Of a stretch of 64,000 nt of DNA, positions 11,200 to 23,494 are shown piece after piece. The stretch lies in NCBI RefSeq assembly GCF_902686445.1, contig NC_062227.1, positions 22,064,777 to 22,128,776 on the forward strand. Direction: 5' to 3'. Positions within the stretch are counted from its first letter, which is position 1; every line of letters begins with the position of its first letter. This DNA is from Sciurus carolinensis (Eukaryota > Chordata > Mammalia > Rodentia > Sciuridae). Position numbers and translations under genes: made by a program. Under the pieces are notes generated by a model. The model made no database searches. It was not told where the DNA came from and worked only from the letters and a program-made list of their open reading frames with translations.

Positions 11200-12588
11200 C
11201 TCAGTGAGGAATACTTTTTAACCACAGAAGAGACACCCATTCCATCTACCACATATCTCTCTGACCTCCAAAAACCGATTCCAGGGGTCTGGAGAGAAAC
11301 CAACTCACCAGGTCTAGCCTTTCACCGACCACCAATTGTTGTCCAATTGACTAGTACAGCAACTCCAGTGAGAGTAAAACAATACCCTATCAGTCTGGAA
11401 GCCAAAAAAGGAATTGCCATTCATATTCAGAGACTAAGAGAAGCAAATATTCTAGTACCTTGCCAATCAACCTGGAATACTCCTCTCCTCTCTGTTCAAA
11501 AACTGGGGACCAGGGATTTTCAGCCAGTACAGGACTTTAGAGAAGTCAACAAGCGGGTGGAAAAAAATTCACCCAACAGTGCCTAACTCTCTTAAGCTTG
11601 CTGCCTCTGTATCTTATCAACAAGTTTACACTGTGCTGGATCTAAAGGAGTCATTCTTCAGTCTCACACTTGCAGAGGTAAGCCAACCTCTATTTGCTTT
11701 TGACTGGGCCAACCCAGAGGGAGGTTATTCTGGACAATTGACAAGGACATGGTTACCACAGAATTTTAGAAACTCCCCAACCCTCTTTGATGAGAACTTA
11801 AGTTAAGATCTGTTATGCTTCTGGCAACAACACTCAGAAGTAACTCTCCTTCAGTATGAAGATGACCTCCTGATAGCCACTAAAGATGTACCTGATTGGA
11901 AAGGGCTACTGAGGACTTATTAAAAGAATTAGATTCCCTGGGATATGGAGTCTCTGCAAAGAAAGCCCAATTATGTACCCAGACAGCCACACATCTAGGA
12001 TATGAGCTGAGACAAGGAAAGAGAACACTCTCAACTGGGCATATAGAAGCAATTCTTAAAATTCCATGCCCTAAAACCAAGAGACAAGTGAGGGAATTTC
12101 TGGGTGCAGTAAGCTACTGCCAACTTTGGATATCAGGATTTGCAGAAATAGCAAAGCCCTTATATACAAGCATGGGAGGAAAAGAAACCTCCCTAATCTG
12201 GACAGAATCAGAATAGAAGGCATTTGAAACTTTAAAGAAGGCACTGACCACTGCTCCTGTCTTAGCACTGCCTGATGTGACCAAGCCTTTCCAACTATTT
12301 GTGGCTGAGACACACAGAATAGCAAAGGGAGTTCTCACTCAGACTTTAAGGCCCTGGAGATGCCCTATAGCCTATTTATCTAAAAATCTGGATTATGTAG
12401 CAGCAGGATGGCCAAATTGTCTATGTGCAGTTGCTGCCACAGCCATTCTAGTAAAGGAAGCATCTAAACTGACCTTGGGACAAGATTTACAATTGGTAGC
12501 CCACCACTCAGTAGAGGCCCTATTATGGTATCCACCTGACCAATGGTTATCAAATGCTCCCCTCCCCAGTATCAAGCATTGCTCCTAG
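11200..12588 (+). pseudogene. pol: Retroviral reverse transcriptase remnant
   Basis: Fingers, palm and connection regions are recognisable. Landmarks are '[10 protein letters not shown]' near 11533, 'VLDLKESFF' with the first catalytic Asp near 11640, and the YxDD box at about 11848-11859. That box reads Y-E-D-D, an unusual residue at the second position for this class. The frame shifts by one base in the A-run near 11563-11570, stops at 11804-11806, shifts again near 11885-11900 and stops at 12214-12216. The connection domain then runs to 12588. No functional enzyme could be made. Confidence 0.88.
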
Positions 12589-13307
12589 ATCCTCCTCGGA
12601 TTAAATTTCTCAAAACCACAGCCTTGAACCCAGCTACACTCCTCCCAGATGACGATCCATCTCAACTCCTACATAACTGCTTGGAGGTATTGGAACCCCT
12701 CCAAAACCTATGGCCAGATTTGACTGACATTCCATGGCCAAGCCCAGATGAGGTGCTCTACACAGATGGCAGTAGTTATATCCACAATGGAGTCAGGTAT
12801 GCTGGGGCAGCTGTGGTCACACAAGATCAGGTAGTATGGGCCCAAGCTTTAGGCCATGGAACATCAGTCCAAAAGGCAGAACCCATTGCCCTTTCTCAGG
12901 AATTATGGCACAGAAAAGGGAAAATAGTTAATATCTATACTCATAGCTGGTATGCCTTTGCAACAGCACATGTACATGGGGCTTTATACCAAGAAAGGGG
13001 ACTACTTATGTCAGAAAGAAAAGAAATTAAAAGTGTGACAGAAATTCTGACCCTATTGGAAGCCTTCTGGCTACCCTACAAAGTGCCAATCATACATTGT
13101 AAAGGGCATCAGACTAACAGTACCCCAGAGACCCCAAGGAACTCCTTTGCAGATCAAATAGCTTGCAAGTTCACCCTAAAACCAGTGGGGCCTCTACAAA
13201 TCTTACCTGTCTTGCCAACACGCTTATTGCCCAGTAGCCCTACATACACAAAGGATGAAGAACATCTGGGAGGGATTTTAAAGACTGTGACTGACTCTAG
13301 GGGATAG
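12543..13307 (+). pseudogene. pol: Retroviral RNase H remnant, longest open stretch of the provirus
   Basis: A 254-codon open stretch covers the end of the connection, the RNase H domain and the start of integrase. RNase H degrades the RNA strand of the hybrid made by RT. The motifs TDGS (near 12762), AEPIAL with the catalytic Glu (near 12878) and the late 'ADQIA' Asp (near 13152) are present. At the third acidic position the sequence reads YTHSWYAF, so an Asp normally found there is His, which would abolish activity. It overlaps the RT remnant in another frame and ends at TAG 13305-13307, beyond which the frame resumes into integrase. Confidence 0.85.
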
Positions 13308-14427
13308 AAAATGCTCCCAGATGGGAGAATATTCTTACCAGAAGTACTGGGGCAAACTCTGGTTAAACAGCTTCACCAGAGCACCCATCTTGGTGGTACC
13401 AAATTGACTGAACTACTACAAAAAGATTATTACGTGCCAAAATTGAGCCAACATGCCAAACAAGCCTCCTTCAGGTGTCAAATATGTGCACAAGTCAACC
13501 CAATTAACCAGGCGGGTCTTTCACAAGGAACTCAACTTCGTGGACTAACCCTGGTGAACATTGGGAAGTGGACTTCCCTGAGGTAAAACCAGGACTACAT
13601 GGGTATCATTACCTTTTGGTTTTTATATATACTTTTTCAGGATGAGCTGAAGCATTCCCCACCAAAACTGAGACAAGCTCAGGTTATGGTCAAAAACTAA
13701 TCTTAGAAATTATTCCCAATTTGGCCTCCCAATAACTATAGGGTCCGATAATGGCCCAGCTTTCATAGTTCAAACAACCCAATTATTAGCTAAAACTTTA
13801 AATATAAAATGGAAGTTACACTGTATTTATCAGCCTCAGAGTTCAGGACAAATAGAAAGGATGAATAGGACCCTAAAAAGCACACTTACATAACTAAAGC
13901 TTGAGACTGGCAAGAACTGGGTAAGTCTCCTTCCTTTTGCCCTTCTTTGGACCAGATGCAATCCCTATGTGATGGGCATCACTCCCTTTGAAATCATGTT
14001 TGGCCAGCCACCTCCATTAATTCCTAAATTTGGGGAAGAAAAACTTGCTGAAATAAATACCCATTATCTCTTAAAGTCCCTCCAGGCACTTCAGCAAGCC
14101 TCTCAGGGAATCAATGGTTTGGTCAAAGCAGCCCATCTTGCTCGCTGCCTGGCTGAGACTCTGACTCACCCCTTCCACCATGGTGACCTAGTGTGGATTA
14201 AGAAAACTTCAGCCATCTACTTTGTAACCCTGCTGGACAGGACCTGTGCTGTCCTAATGACTCCAACTGCAGTCAGAGTAGCAGGAAAACGTCAATGGAT
14301 CCACCACTCCCAGATCAAGAACGCCACACCAGAAGAAGAAGCATCAATGGTTGAAAGATGGACCGCCCAACTCATGGACAATCCACTAAAGATAAGACTT
14401 TCTCGGGTCCCTTCTGGGCCCTCTTAA
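13308..14427 (+). pseudogene. pol: Retroviral integrase remnant
   Basis: Integrase would join viral DNA to the host chromosome. The N-terminal HHCC zinc motif is visible as HQSTH near 13373 and CQIC near 13488. The core acidic residues are in 'WEVDF' near 13563, 'GSDNGPAF' near 13744 and 'SSGQIERMN' near 13841. The C-terminal region occupies the open stretch at 13969-14427. Breaks include a frameshift near 13535-13560, a TGA near 13643, a frameshift near 13715-13730 and a TAA near 13890. The 3' end overlaps the start of env, as in gammaretroviruses. Confidence 0.88.
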
Positions 14428-15319
14428 TTATACTTCCTATTGTAAATTGTACACCTCACCTGCCTAAAAATTACACATGGTAACTAAGGAAAACTGTAGA
14501 AAGGACAGTCGTTAATACATTAGTCACCAAACTTGGGGGTTATGATTCTATGTATTGGGACAAGACCCTGGCACAGAATTTACTATTCAGAGATATGACC
14601 CTCTCAGAATAAATCCAATAGGCCCTAACAGACCCTTAATTCCTGGATTTCTCCCAGTGCCCCCAGGTCAACCTCTGATTCTTAAGCCAAAGAATACAAG
14701 AACCCCCTTCTTAACCCTTCCCTCCCTAATCACCCCAAATCTTGGGCCACAGAAACCTTTATTAGATCTACTGACCTCTGTCTTTTACTTTATTAATGCT
14801 ACTGAGCCTAACAAGATTGCTGTCTGTGTCTGAACCCAGAACCCCCATTTTATATAGGGATAGGAGCTAATATCTCCATAGGACTCTCTTCAGACCAAAT
14901 TAGAAATCTTTCCCACAAGAACATAAAGACTAATCCTACTCTATGCAAATGGATACAAAAGCCCAAATTAACCCTTGGAAATTTACAAGGACAAGGAACT
15001 TGTAAATTTGGAACTTGTTTCCAGACTCCAAATTTTAATGTAAACCACTCTCCTTACAAGAATTCTTGAACATCTACTATAACACTTGGGACCCTGTCAA
15101 GTACATATGACAACCATCTTGCAGCCCCTGAGGGAACATGGTTTGCTTATACATTGGGAGTAACTCCATGCCTGGCTCTTCAACTTTCTAAAATTACCAA
15201 ATGGAATGAATTCTGTGTTACTGTTCACATCATTCCCCAGGTGTACTATTATGATGGAGAGGGAGGGAGAGAGCATATGGGACTAATATCTAAATAAGCA
15301 GCCCCTGTCCTATTTCCCT
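14377..15319 (+). pseudogene. env: Retroviral envelope surface-subunit remnant
   Basis: A signal-peptide-like hydrophobic stretch lies in the frame beginning near 14378, overlapping the end of pol. A proline-rich stretch at 14555-14833 and an isomerisation-type CxxC near 14817-14832 follow; it reads CCLC instead of the usual CWLC. Further pieces reach the TM subunit near 15300 through several stops, including ones near 14480 and 15068. This subunit would bind the receptor; here it is broken throughout. Identification rests on position and motifs, not on overall similarity. Confidence 0.7.
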
Positions 15320-15878
15320 TCCTAGTGGGAATAGGTATAGCTGGCTCCACAGCTATAGGAACCACTGCCCCGATTACTGGGAATCAAAATTTCAAAACCT
15401 CAAGTAGACAAATAGATTTAGACTTAAGTGAGTTAGAAAACTCTGTAAGTCACTTAGAAAATTCCCTTGATTCATTTGCTGAAGTAGTTCTACAAAATAG
15501 AAGGGGATTAGATTTGCTGTTTTTAAAACAAGGAGGATTATGTATGGCCTTGGGAGAAAACTGTTGCTTTTATACTAACCACTCAGGTGCCATCCGGGAC
15601 AGTTTATCTTTAATCAGAAAAAGACCCAAAGAGCAGGAGGAAAATGGAAAACCTGAGGGAAACTGGTATCAAAATTTGTTCTCTTGTTCCCCTGGTTAAC
15701 TATTTTAATAACCGAAATGGCAGAACCTTTCATCCTAATTATGTTAGGGCTGTTAATTGGACCTTGCTTAATAAACTGTTTAACTAAATATATTAGTGAT
15801 AGAATCCAGTCTGTTAAACTAATTGTGTTACACACTCACTACAATCACACATACACTACTAATGAATCAATGATTTGA
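15320..15878 (+). pseudogene. env: Retroviral envelope transmembrane-subunit remnant
   Basis: A hydrophobic fusion-peptide-like stretch near 15325-15365 is followed by a heptad-like helical segment and the C-X6-CC motif at 15541-15567. That motif links TM to SU in class I gamma-type envelopes. The 124-codon open stretch ends at 15699 because one base is missing in the C-run at 15688-15691. The membrane anchor and short tail continue in another frame from about 15684 to 15878. It is the best preserved part of env, but the frameshift removes the anchor. Confidence 0.82.
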
Positions 15879-15886
15879 TTATATAC

Positions 15887-15901
15887 AAAAAGCAGTGGGA
15901 A
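15887..15901 (+). promoter_or_regulatory. Polypurine tract of provirus 1
   Basis: The purine-rich run AAAAAGCAGTGGGAA lies directly before the LTR start TGTGATGGG, the place where plus-strand DNA synthesis is primed. One C and one T interrupt the purines. Confidence 0.75.
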
Positions 15902-16262
15902 TGTGATGGGCTGATAGATCTAGCTCCATGAGAATGTTACAGGTCAGACTATGAGGGAATTGACTAAACAGATTCCATTTTGCTCTGAGAAATACGTTTC
16001 TCCCATGGGAACACCCCACCTCTATGCCCATAATCAGTTATTTGGTGTGACATGTTTAACAATATAAAATTACAATTCCTATGTAATGAAAAATTGCTCT
16101 CTTTGGATCTCTATTGCTCCTAACCAATGTACCATGTAAGCAGTAATTGTGTGGTTATTACTAATCATTCCTAACCAATGTACCATGTAAAGGTAATTGT
16201 GTGGTTATTAGTAATCATTCTTTAGTTTGTACCTAGGTGACCCACTCCCCACTCCCCCCTTT
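15902..16262 (+). mobile_element. 3' LTR of provirus 1, truncated within U3
   Basis: It starts with TGTGATGGG and aligns with the LTR at 43421 over most of its U3 region. The shared segment includes 'ctcccatgggaacacccca' and 'caattcctatgtaatgaaaa'. Similarity ends near 16262, before the TATA box and poly(A) signal seen in the other copy, so R and U5 are missing. A roughly 50-bp unit is duplicated inside it. Confidence 0.85.
16120..16219 (+). repeat. Tandem duplication in the LTR U3 region (2 x ~50 bp)
   Basis: Two copies, 16120-16169 and 16171-16219, both begin CTAACCAATGTACCATGTAA and end TAATCATT. Each contains a CCAAT box. The copy at 43421 has only one such unit, so the duplication is specific to this LTR. 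Repeats of this kind in U3 often act as enhancers in retroviruses; activity here is untested. Confidence 0.9.
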
Positions 16263-16859
16263 GTAATTAACCTAAGCAATTCTGAGCTAAGGACATCTCC
16301 TCAGTTGATTAGAGTAAGACCAAATTAGTGACTTTGCTCCCTAGCTTCGTTGATATTTGTGTCTTATTTCTACTCAGGTGTATCAGACTATCTTGAGTAT
16401 CTAACCAATTTTACTTATGTCAATTTTAAAATGAAAAACCCATGTATATGAAAGAAACAGGAAAACAAATCTCATTTAAGAAGGAAACAAAGTATTAGTT
16501 AAGGCTATGTAGAAGGCCTGGTTTTCCACTTGTCTACACCCTGCAGACCTCCTAAGCCCCTTTATCTAAGGATAAAGCATGTTATGGCTATAGCACATTA
16601 AGTGATCACCTTTATACTCATGTTTTATTAGAGATGTTTGTCACAAAATGCCAAAAGTCAAATGTGTTTGGATGTATTTGTGTCACTATTTTGTTTTCTG
16701 TATTTTAATGCAAACTTTTCATTGTTTCCTGTGTTTGCCCACTGGGTGGATTTCAGGGTACAAGCATTAATATAACAAGGTAGCGTGATTCTTTAAGAGA
16801 ACATTTCTTTTAATACATTCTAGGTATTAAATTAAAAATTCCATTTGTTGCAATAATGG
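16263..16859. other. Unassigned DNA between LTR and old L1
   Basis: No gene or confident repeat is seen. The truncated LTR changes into unrelated AT-rich sequence here. Confidence 0.5.
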
Positions 16860-18990
16860 AAGGTGCACCTGGCAGAAAGCCATTGAAACAGGCACAAAGA
16901 AGACTGCATTCCAGGTCACTGAGATTGGTAGTGGAGTGCAACTAGCTTTCCTTTAAGTCTGGTGGCTTGCACCATCAGTTGAGAAGGGGTTTAGAAGCTG
17001 AAGAGGGGAACATAATTGCATTCAAGGACTGAACCTTGAAAGGTCATAGTTGTGGATTACATGAGAACTGCTGAGCTCCCTCCACATAGGACAGTTGGTT
17101 ACCCTGCCCTACAAGTAAAATTCTCAGAAGTAACCTGAGGTCCAGATGCCCAGCAGAGATGAGCATACACCAGGTCCCTAGAGATTTGTTGACCTAATTT
17201 CTATGTAGTAGACTCCACCCAAAAATTTACACACAGCCTTAGAACTCAGCCAGCAGAACTTCCTGTTTAGAACTCCATGTCAGCTCTAACCTGGGAATGC
17301 ATCAATCTTATCTGACCAAACCAAACTCCAGCAGACAACAGTACTTCCCATTCCATACTACCCTATACAGGTGAGTAGAAAAGGTGAGAGATAATTTAAA
17401 CCAGCTTTGAACCTAGGCCATTCCAGCCAGAAGCCTGCTGGGCAACACAAAAGTAAGGGTTGAAGCACCCCCAGCCCTTGCTCTCTAAGGGATACATAAC
17501 TCAAGAAAAAATGGAATGAAGGATAATCTGGAATAGGCAATAAATATCTGTCCTTGTCTACCACTTTGACCAACTCAGTGCAAACAGTTCTTCCATTTTT
17601 CATTAAGAATTTTTTGCTTTTGTATTTGTTGTATATGTTGACTGGTTAATATTACACATAGTTAAAGGGATTTTTGTCTTGTCTTTTCATTTTTCTCATT
17701 TTATTATTCATTTACTATGTTTTGATTTTTGAGAGTCAGTGTTTTCTTTCTTTTTGCTGTTTGCTTAATTTTCTCAGCTTCACCCTATAACAGTTAAATA
17801 CTCTTGTTTTCTAGCAATCTATTTTGTTTCATTTTCAATTTTTTAAATTCCTCCCTTTATTATAGCCTTCACTTTGAAACTCTCCTCTTTATCTGTTTCA
17901 CCTTTGGAATATTCTAATCTTTCTTCCGCCTTCCTTTCTCGTTTGATTCCTTCTTAATGAATTATATTTTGCCATCTTTTAAAACTATTTAGTTTATATA
18001 ATTTTGCTCCCACCATTCATGATTTTGCAGTTATTACTACTGTGGATGTTAGAGCTAACACTTAGGGTTTAAAGCTAAATGTACTTCACTGCTTTTTGTT
18101 GTTGCTCTTTCAATTTCTAACACCATCATTTCTAAGTTCTTTTATTATTAGTATTGTACATATCATAATTGACACCTAGTATTTACTTGAATGTTGCAGA
18201 TTATTCACTCTTATTGTTGCTGTTGTTTATTCCCCCTTTTCTGTAGTTGATGGATATCAAATGTGACACTTCAAATTGGTGGAGAATAAGCTCTGTGGCT
18301 GAGATATACTCCAATCCAGCTAAGAGACTGTGAACCTTGATTGTGAACCTTGATTGTGAGCACTTAACTATGCTCAAACATCAGCAATACGTTAACACAA
18401 AGAATGGGGAGGGGAACCTCAAACTGACAGCCATGACCCAAGTAGGAATAGCTGGGAAGAAGGTTCAATTCACCCCTGGACATCTGCTCCTACAGCAATA
18501 GCAGAAAGAAATAACACAAACACCTCAACATAAGTTACTCCCATACAGTCTTGGAATATACAGAGTAGCCAAATCTAGAAGAGCAATCATGGACAATTAC
18601 ATGCAACACAATTGTCTGATCTACTAGGAAGGTCCTATGAAATCTACAGAGAAACTGGAATCCTCAAACTCTGACATGCTACACAACATTGAATGTTTGC
18701 TTTGGTTACTCATCAGCACCAAAAAGTTAGAAGAATAAATATACTACAAAACCCACTTGCAAATATACTCAGTATTGCACAACCTGATATCCCAGAATGC
18801 TTGGCCAAAAGAAAGATGTGTTCCTAAGAATACACTCATATAAATGTGGAAGAGAAACTCATCTCAATAGATATGCCAACCTCTATATAAGAATATAAGT
18901 GATATCAAAAAACAGTATAATAAGACAACTTTTAAGGTCTGTAATTCACCAAGAGACTCTAAAAATATCAAAAAGATAAAATATTTGGTA
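16860..18990 (+). other. 5' region of the old L1
   Basis: About 2.1 kb lies ahead of ORF1. The first 700 bases are mixed composition, 17590-18250 is strongly T-rich, and 18255-18917 contains the segment later found inverted at 21473-21889. Placing the left edge at 16860 is an inference; no target-site duplication was identified. The T-rich part resembles the segment at 56578-56970 before ORF1 of L1-D. Confidence 0.5.
18497..18917 (+). repeat. Inverted repeat, arm 1 (in the old L1 5' region)
   Basis: This segment is the partner of 21473-21889 on the opposite strand. By eye the arms are nearly 90% alike across about 415 bases, for example the shared phrase 'caacacaattgtctgatcta'. Confidence 0.85.
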
Positions 18991-19760
18991 ATTTTTTTTT
19001 AATTTTGAAAAATTAATGGATTCTAAGGTGATTCCAAAAAACTATGAATTAAGGAGGTCAGTACAGGATATAAATGACAAATTCAATGAAGATATAGAGA
19101 TATTGAAAAAGAACTAAACAGAAATCTTGGAGATGACAGACAAATCAACCAAATCAAAAATTGAATTGAAAGTGTTTCCAATATATTTGATTAAATAGAA
19201 GACAGAATTTCTGAGCTTGAACATCAGTTTGACATTCTGGAACATTCAGACAGTATTAAAGAAAAAAATAAGAAACTATAATCATAATTTACAAGAACTT
19301 GGAGGCAAAATTATTGCTCACAGACATTAAAAAAGGATCAGAGATAATGGATTATGGCAGTGATATAATTGCAGAAGAATGCCTGAACCCTTGACAATAA
19401 GATGAACTTGCTGACACTGAAAACATTTAGAATATCAAATAAAGCTGACAAGAAAAGAACTTCTACAACTCCTACTATAATTACACTGACAAAATTTCAG
19501 TTCAAAGAAGGGATTTTAAAAGCTTCTAGAATTTTAAAAGTCAGTTCAAGTTTACAGAAAAAACAATCAGATTAACATCCCATTTCTCAACAGAAACCCA
19601 AATGTCTGGGAGGGCTTGGAACAATATATTCCAAGTCTCGAAAGAAAATAACAGCCAACCAAGACCACTGCATCCAACAAACGATCAGCATTGTACTATC
19701 AAAATGGAAGAAGATATAAAAAACTTATCAAGATGAGCATAAATGAAAAGGATTCATTAT
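18991..19760 (+). pseudogene. L1 ORF1 remnant (old element)
   Basis: The order of recognisable pieces matches L1 ORF1: an A-rich coiled-coil-like part near 19080-19270, then a part resembling the RNA-recognition and C-terminal domains to about 19720. The encoded protein would coat L1 RNA. Stop codons are frequent and no open stretch above 60 codons survives. Confidence 0.55.
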
Positions 19761-21472
19761 TACTATGCCAGCATTGCAGAAGACACTTGGAAGACCTGTA
19801 TACATAGAAGAAAACTAAAAAAAAGAAGAGATATTGGATGAGGAGAAATTACATTAGAAGTGTAGATGAACATGTAACAATTAGGATAGAAGCAACATTT
19901 AAATGTAAATGAAAATGACAAAAAGTAACACATTTCTCTCTCATTTCTCCAAATAATAGACATAGATCATAAGACTGGACTAAAGAAAACAAGACTCAAT
20001 CTTTGCTTCCTGCAAGAAACACACCTATGGTCAAAGATATTCAGAAGTAAAGAATTTAAAAAAAAAAGACATTTCACATCAGTGAAACCTGAATGCAAAT
20101 AAGAATACCTATTCATACATAACAAAGCAAATTTCAAGCAAAATTAGTTAGAGGAGAAAAATATCACCCCATCCTGATAAATGGAACAATCAAACAAGAA
20201 AACCTAAAGATAATAAATATTTATGCCCCAAACACTGGTGCACCTATTGGCACAAAACACTGTGCAACATAATGGTTCATAGAGGCTCCAATATAAAAAT
20301 ATCAGGTGATTCCAATATACCTCTCTCACACTAATACATAGGTCATCCAGACACAAATCAGCAAAGATACTACAGAGCTAAATAAAACCATAAATCACAT
20401 TGATTTAAGAGATATTACAGAATATTTCATCCAACAATAGCTGAATACACTTTCCTTTCAGATTTCTCAAGAGTAGATATTGTAGGAAACAAAGCAAGTG
20501 TAAGCAACTCTGAAAAAGTTAAAATAATTCCATGTCTCCTATTCCAATGATAATGAAATGAAATTGAAAATAAAAAGCAAGAAGAAAACCACAGAAACTA
20601 TACGAAGACATGCAGTTTGAACAATACACATAATAATGATGAGTGGATCATGAGTGGATTCTGAGAAGAAACTGAAAATTCCCAAGAATTAATAAGAATA
20701 GAAGTACAACATACCAAAATCTCTAGGACACAGCGGAGGCAGTTGTAAGTGGAAAATTTATAACTATGACACCCCACATTTAAAAATTATGAAGATTCCA
20801 AATAATTTAGCTACTCATGTATCATGAGGTTTTCTATAAATAAGAACAAACCATTCTTAAATTTCAGAGTTGCAATCAAAGAAATATAGAATGAATAAAT
20901 AGAAAATTGAAAAACCATAGGAAAGATCAATATAATGAAGAATTCATTCCCTGAAAAAGATATGTAACATTGATAATTTCTTAACCAATATAACAAAAGA
21001 AAGAGAAAGAAGACTCAAATGAATAAAATGAAAGACAAATATGGAGATATTAAGGAAGACTCTTGAGAAATTCAGAGTATCATTACAGATTTATTTGAAT
21101 GCACATATTCCAATAAATAGATAATAAATTGAAAAATACAGAAAAAGATAGACATTGTATGGCACTTACAACATACCAGAATTGAACCAAGAGGATACAG
21201 AAAATCCTAAGCAGAAAAATAACAAGCAATGAGTTTGGCACAGTAATAAAAAGACTTCCTACAATGAAAAGCCTGAAAAAAGACAGATTCTCAGTTGAAT
21301 CCTTCCTGAGCATTAGAGAGCAAATCCCAACATTCCTAAAATTATTACATGAAACAGAAGGGGAAAAAGAACTTCCAAACACATTTTATGAACCCAGTAT
21401 AATAACCATGATACAAAACACAAGTAAGAACACTTCAAGGCAAGAAAACTACAAACCTCAATGAACATGGAC

Positions 21473-21889
21473 TGTTCTTTGATATCACTTATACTCTTAT
21501 ATTGAGATTGGCATATCTATTGGAATGATTTTCTCTTCCACATTTATATGAGTGTATTCTTAGGGCATAGCCTTCTTTTAGCCAAGTGTTCTGGGATATC
21601 GGGTTGTTGTGAAATATTGAATATATTTCCAAGTGGATTTTGAAGTATATGTACTCTTCTAACTTTTTGGTGCTGATTAGTAAACAAAGCAAACATTCAA
21701 AGTGCTGTAGTATGTCATATCTTGAGGATTGCAATATCTCTGTAGATTTCATAGGAATTTTCTAGTAGATCAGACAATTGTGTTGCATGTAACTGTCCAT
21801 GATTACTTTTCTGGATTTGGTCACTCTGTATATTCCAAGAGTGTATAGGAGTAACCTATGTTGAGGTATTTGTGTTATTTCTCTCTATT
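21473..21889 (-). repeat. Inverted repeat, arm 2 (inserted in the old L1 ORF2)
   Basis: The reverse complement matches 18497-18917. It sits exactly between two ORF2 RT segments that are otherwise nearly adjacent. It could be a separate insertion of an L1 5' end fragment, a template switch, or part of a repeat family I do not recognise. Confidence 0.85.
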
Positions 21890-23434
21890 TTAAATCCTTA
21901 AAATATCAGTAAGCCAAATTCATCAACACATTAAGATTGTACATTGTGAACAAAATGGTTTCATTTCAAGGGTGCAAGGATGTTTCAACATATGCAAATC
22001 AATAAACATAATCCACCACATATAAAGACTCAATGATGAAACTCAACAGATGCAAAAAAAATCCTTTGAAAAAATTTAATATGCATTCATAATAAAAATG
22101 CTGAAGGAACCAGGCAAAGAAGGAACTTACTTTAACATAATAAAGGCCATATATGAGAAACCCAATGACAACATTGAAAGGAACAGTAAAAACCTGAAAA
22201 GATTTCTTCTAAAATCAGGAACTAGACAAGTATGTCTAATCTCACCACTCCTATTCAATATTGTCCTTGGAACTTTAGCCACAGCAATTAGCCAAGAAAG
22301 GGAAATAAAAGGATTCAAATAGAAATGAAAGAAGTCAAATTGCCTCTGTCTTCAGGTGATATTATTCTAAACTTAGAAAATTCAAAAAGCTTCAACAGTA
22401 AACTTCAAAAGATGATTAACAAATTCAGCAGAGTACCAACATTCAAAATCAACATGGAGAAATCAATCACTTTCCTACATACTAGAAAAGGAAATAGTAG
22501 ATCTGCTGAGAAATAAATTAGGAAAAAATATTTTATTCACAATAATTTCCAAGAACACAAGAGTTAGCAACAAATTTTAATCAAAAAGTTGAAAGACTTC
22601 TATAAGGAAAATTTACAAAACGGTGAAAAAATAAATCAAATTGAAGAAGACACTAACAGATGGCGAGATCTCTCATGTTAGGGAGATTTAATATTGTTAA
22701 AATGGTCATATTATCAAAATCAATCTGAAGATTCAATGCAATTGCCATAAAAATTCCAATGATATTCTTTTCAAACCTAAAAAGAACCAAAGACTTATAC
22801 AGAAGAATAAAGACCCAGGATGGTCAAAGCAAATCTGAGCAAAAAGATGAAAAGCAGAGGTATCACAATGCCTGACTTTCAATTATACTATGGAGTCATA
22901 GTTATGAAATCAGCTTTGTACTGGCATAAATATAGACATGTAGACCAATGGAACAGAAGCAAACACACAGCTACAGCTATCTGGTTGACAAAGATACCAA
23001 AAAGTTACTTTGGACAGTCAATTTAACAAGAGATGCAGGGAAAATTGGATTTCCATAAAAGACTGAAAATAGATTCCTATCTCTCACTCTGCACCTAGGA
23101 ATAAGGTCAGAGACTGCAACTGGTAGAAGAGAAAAAAAGGAAAATCTCCAACATACAGTGTAGGCAATGACTTCCTTAACAGGACTTCAATAGTTCAATA
23201 AGCAATAGCAATAAGTTAACTGGCATCAAACTAAAAATGTTCTTCTCAGCAAAGGAAACAATTCACAGCACAAGAACAGCATCTATTGAATGGGAGAAAA
23301 TCTTTGCCAACTATTCTTCTGGAAGATGATTTATATGTAGAATATATAAAGAACTCAAAAATTCCATATCAAAAAACTCATCCACTAGTGGGCAAAAAAA
23401 AGTTAAACACACATTTCTCCAAAAGAAGAAAAAA

Positions 23435-23494
23435 TCTTAGTCCTCGACAGAAGGGAAAGGAAACCCAGTGTGGGTCACCTCCACCATAATCAAA
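23435..23494 (+). repeat. Short patch shared with 25157-25214
   Basis: About 58 bases beginning TCTTAGTCCTCGACAGAAGG are almost identical to the non-L1 sequence at 25157. Only two single-base differences in length are seen. The patch interrupts L1-like sequence on both sides. Confidence 0.9.

Larger units (their letters stand above)
10371..16262 (+). mobile_element. Endogenous retrovirus 1 (class I, gammaretrovirus-like), 5'-deleted
   Basis: Remnants of late gag, protease, reverse transcriptase, RNase H, integrase and envelope lie in the canonical order, followed by a polypurine tract and part of a 3' LTR. The 5' LTR, leader and most of gag are missing. At least six frameshifts and eight in-frame stops were counted, so the provirus is defective. 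The gag-pro-pol arrangement without a separate dUTPase, the TM cysteine motif and the LTR type all point to class I. A 5' piece of a related provirus lies at 43421-44897. Confidence 0.93.
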
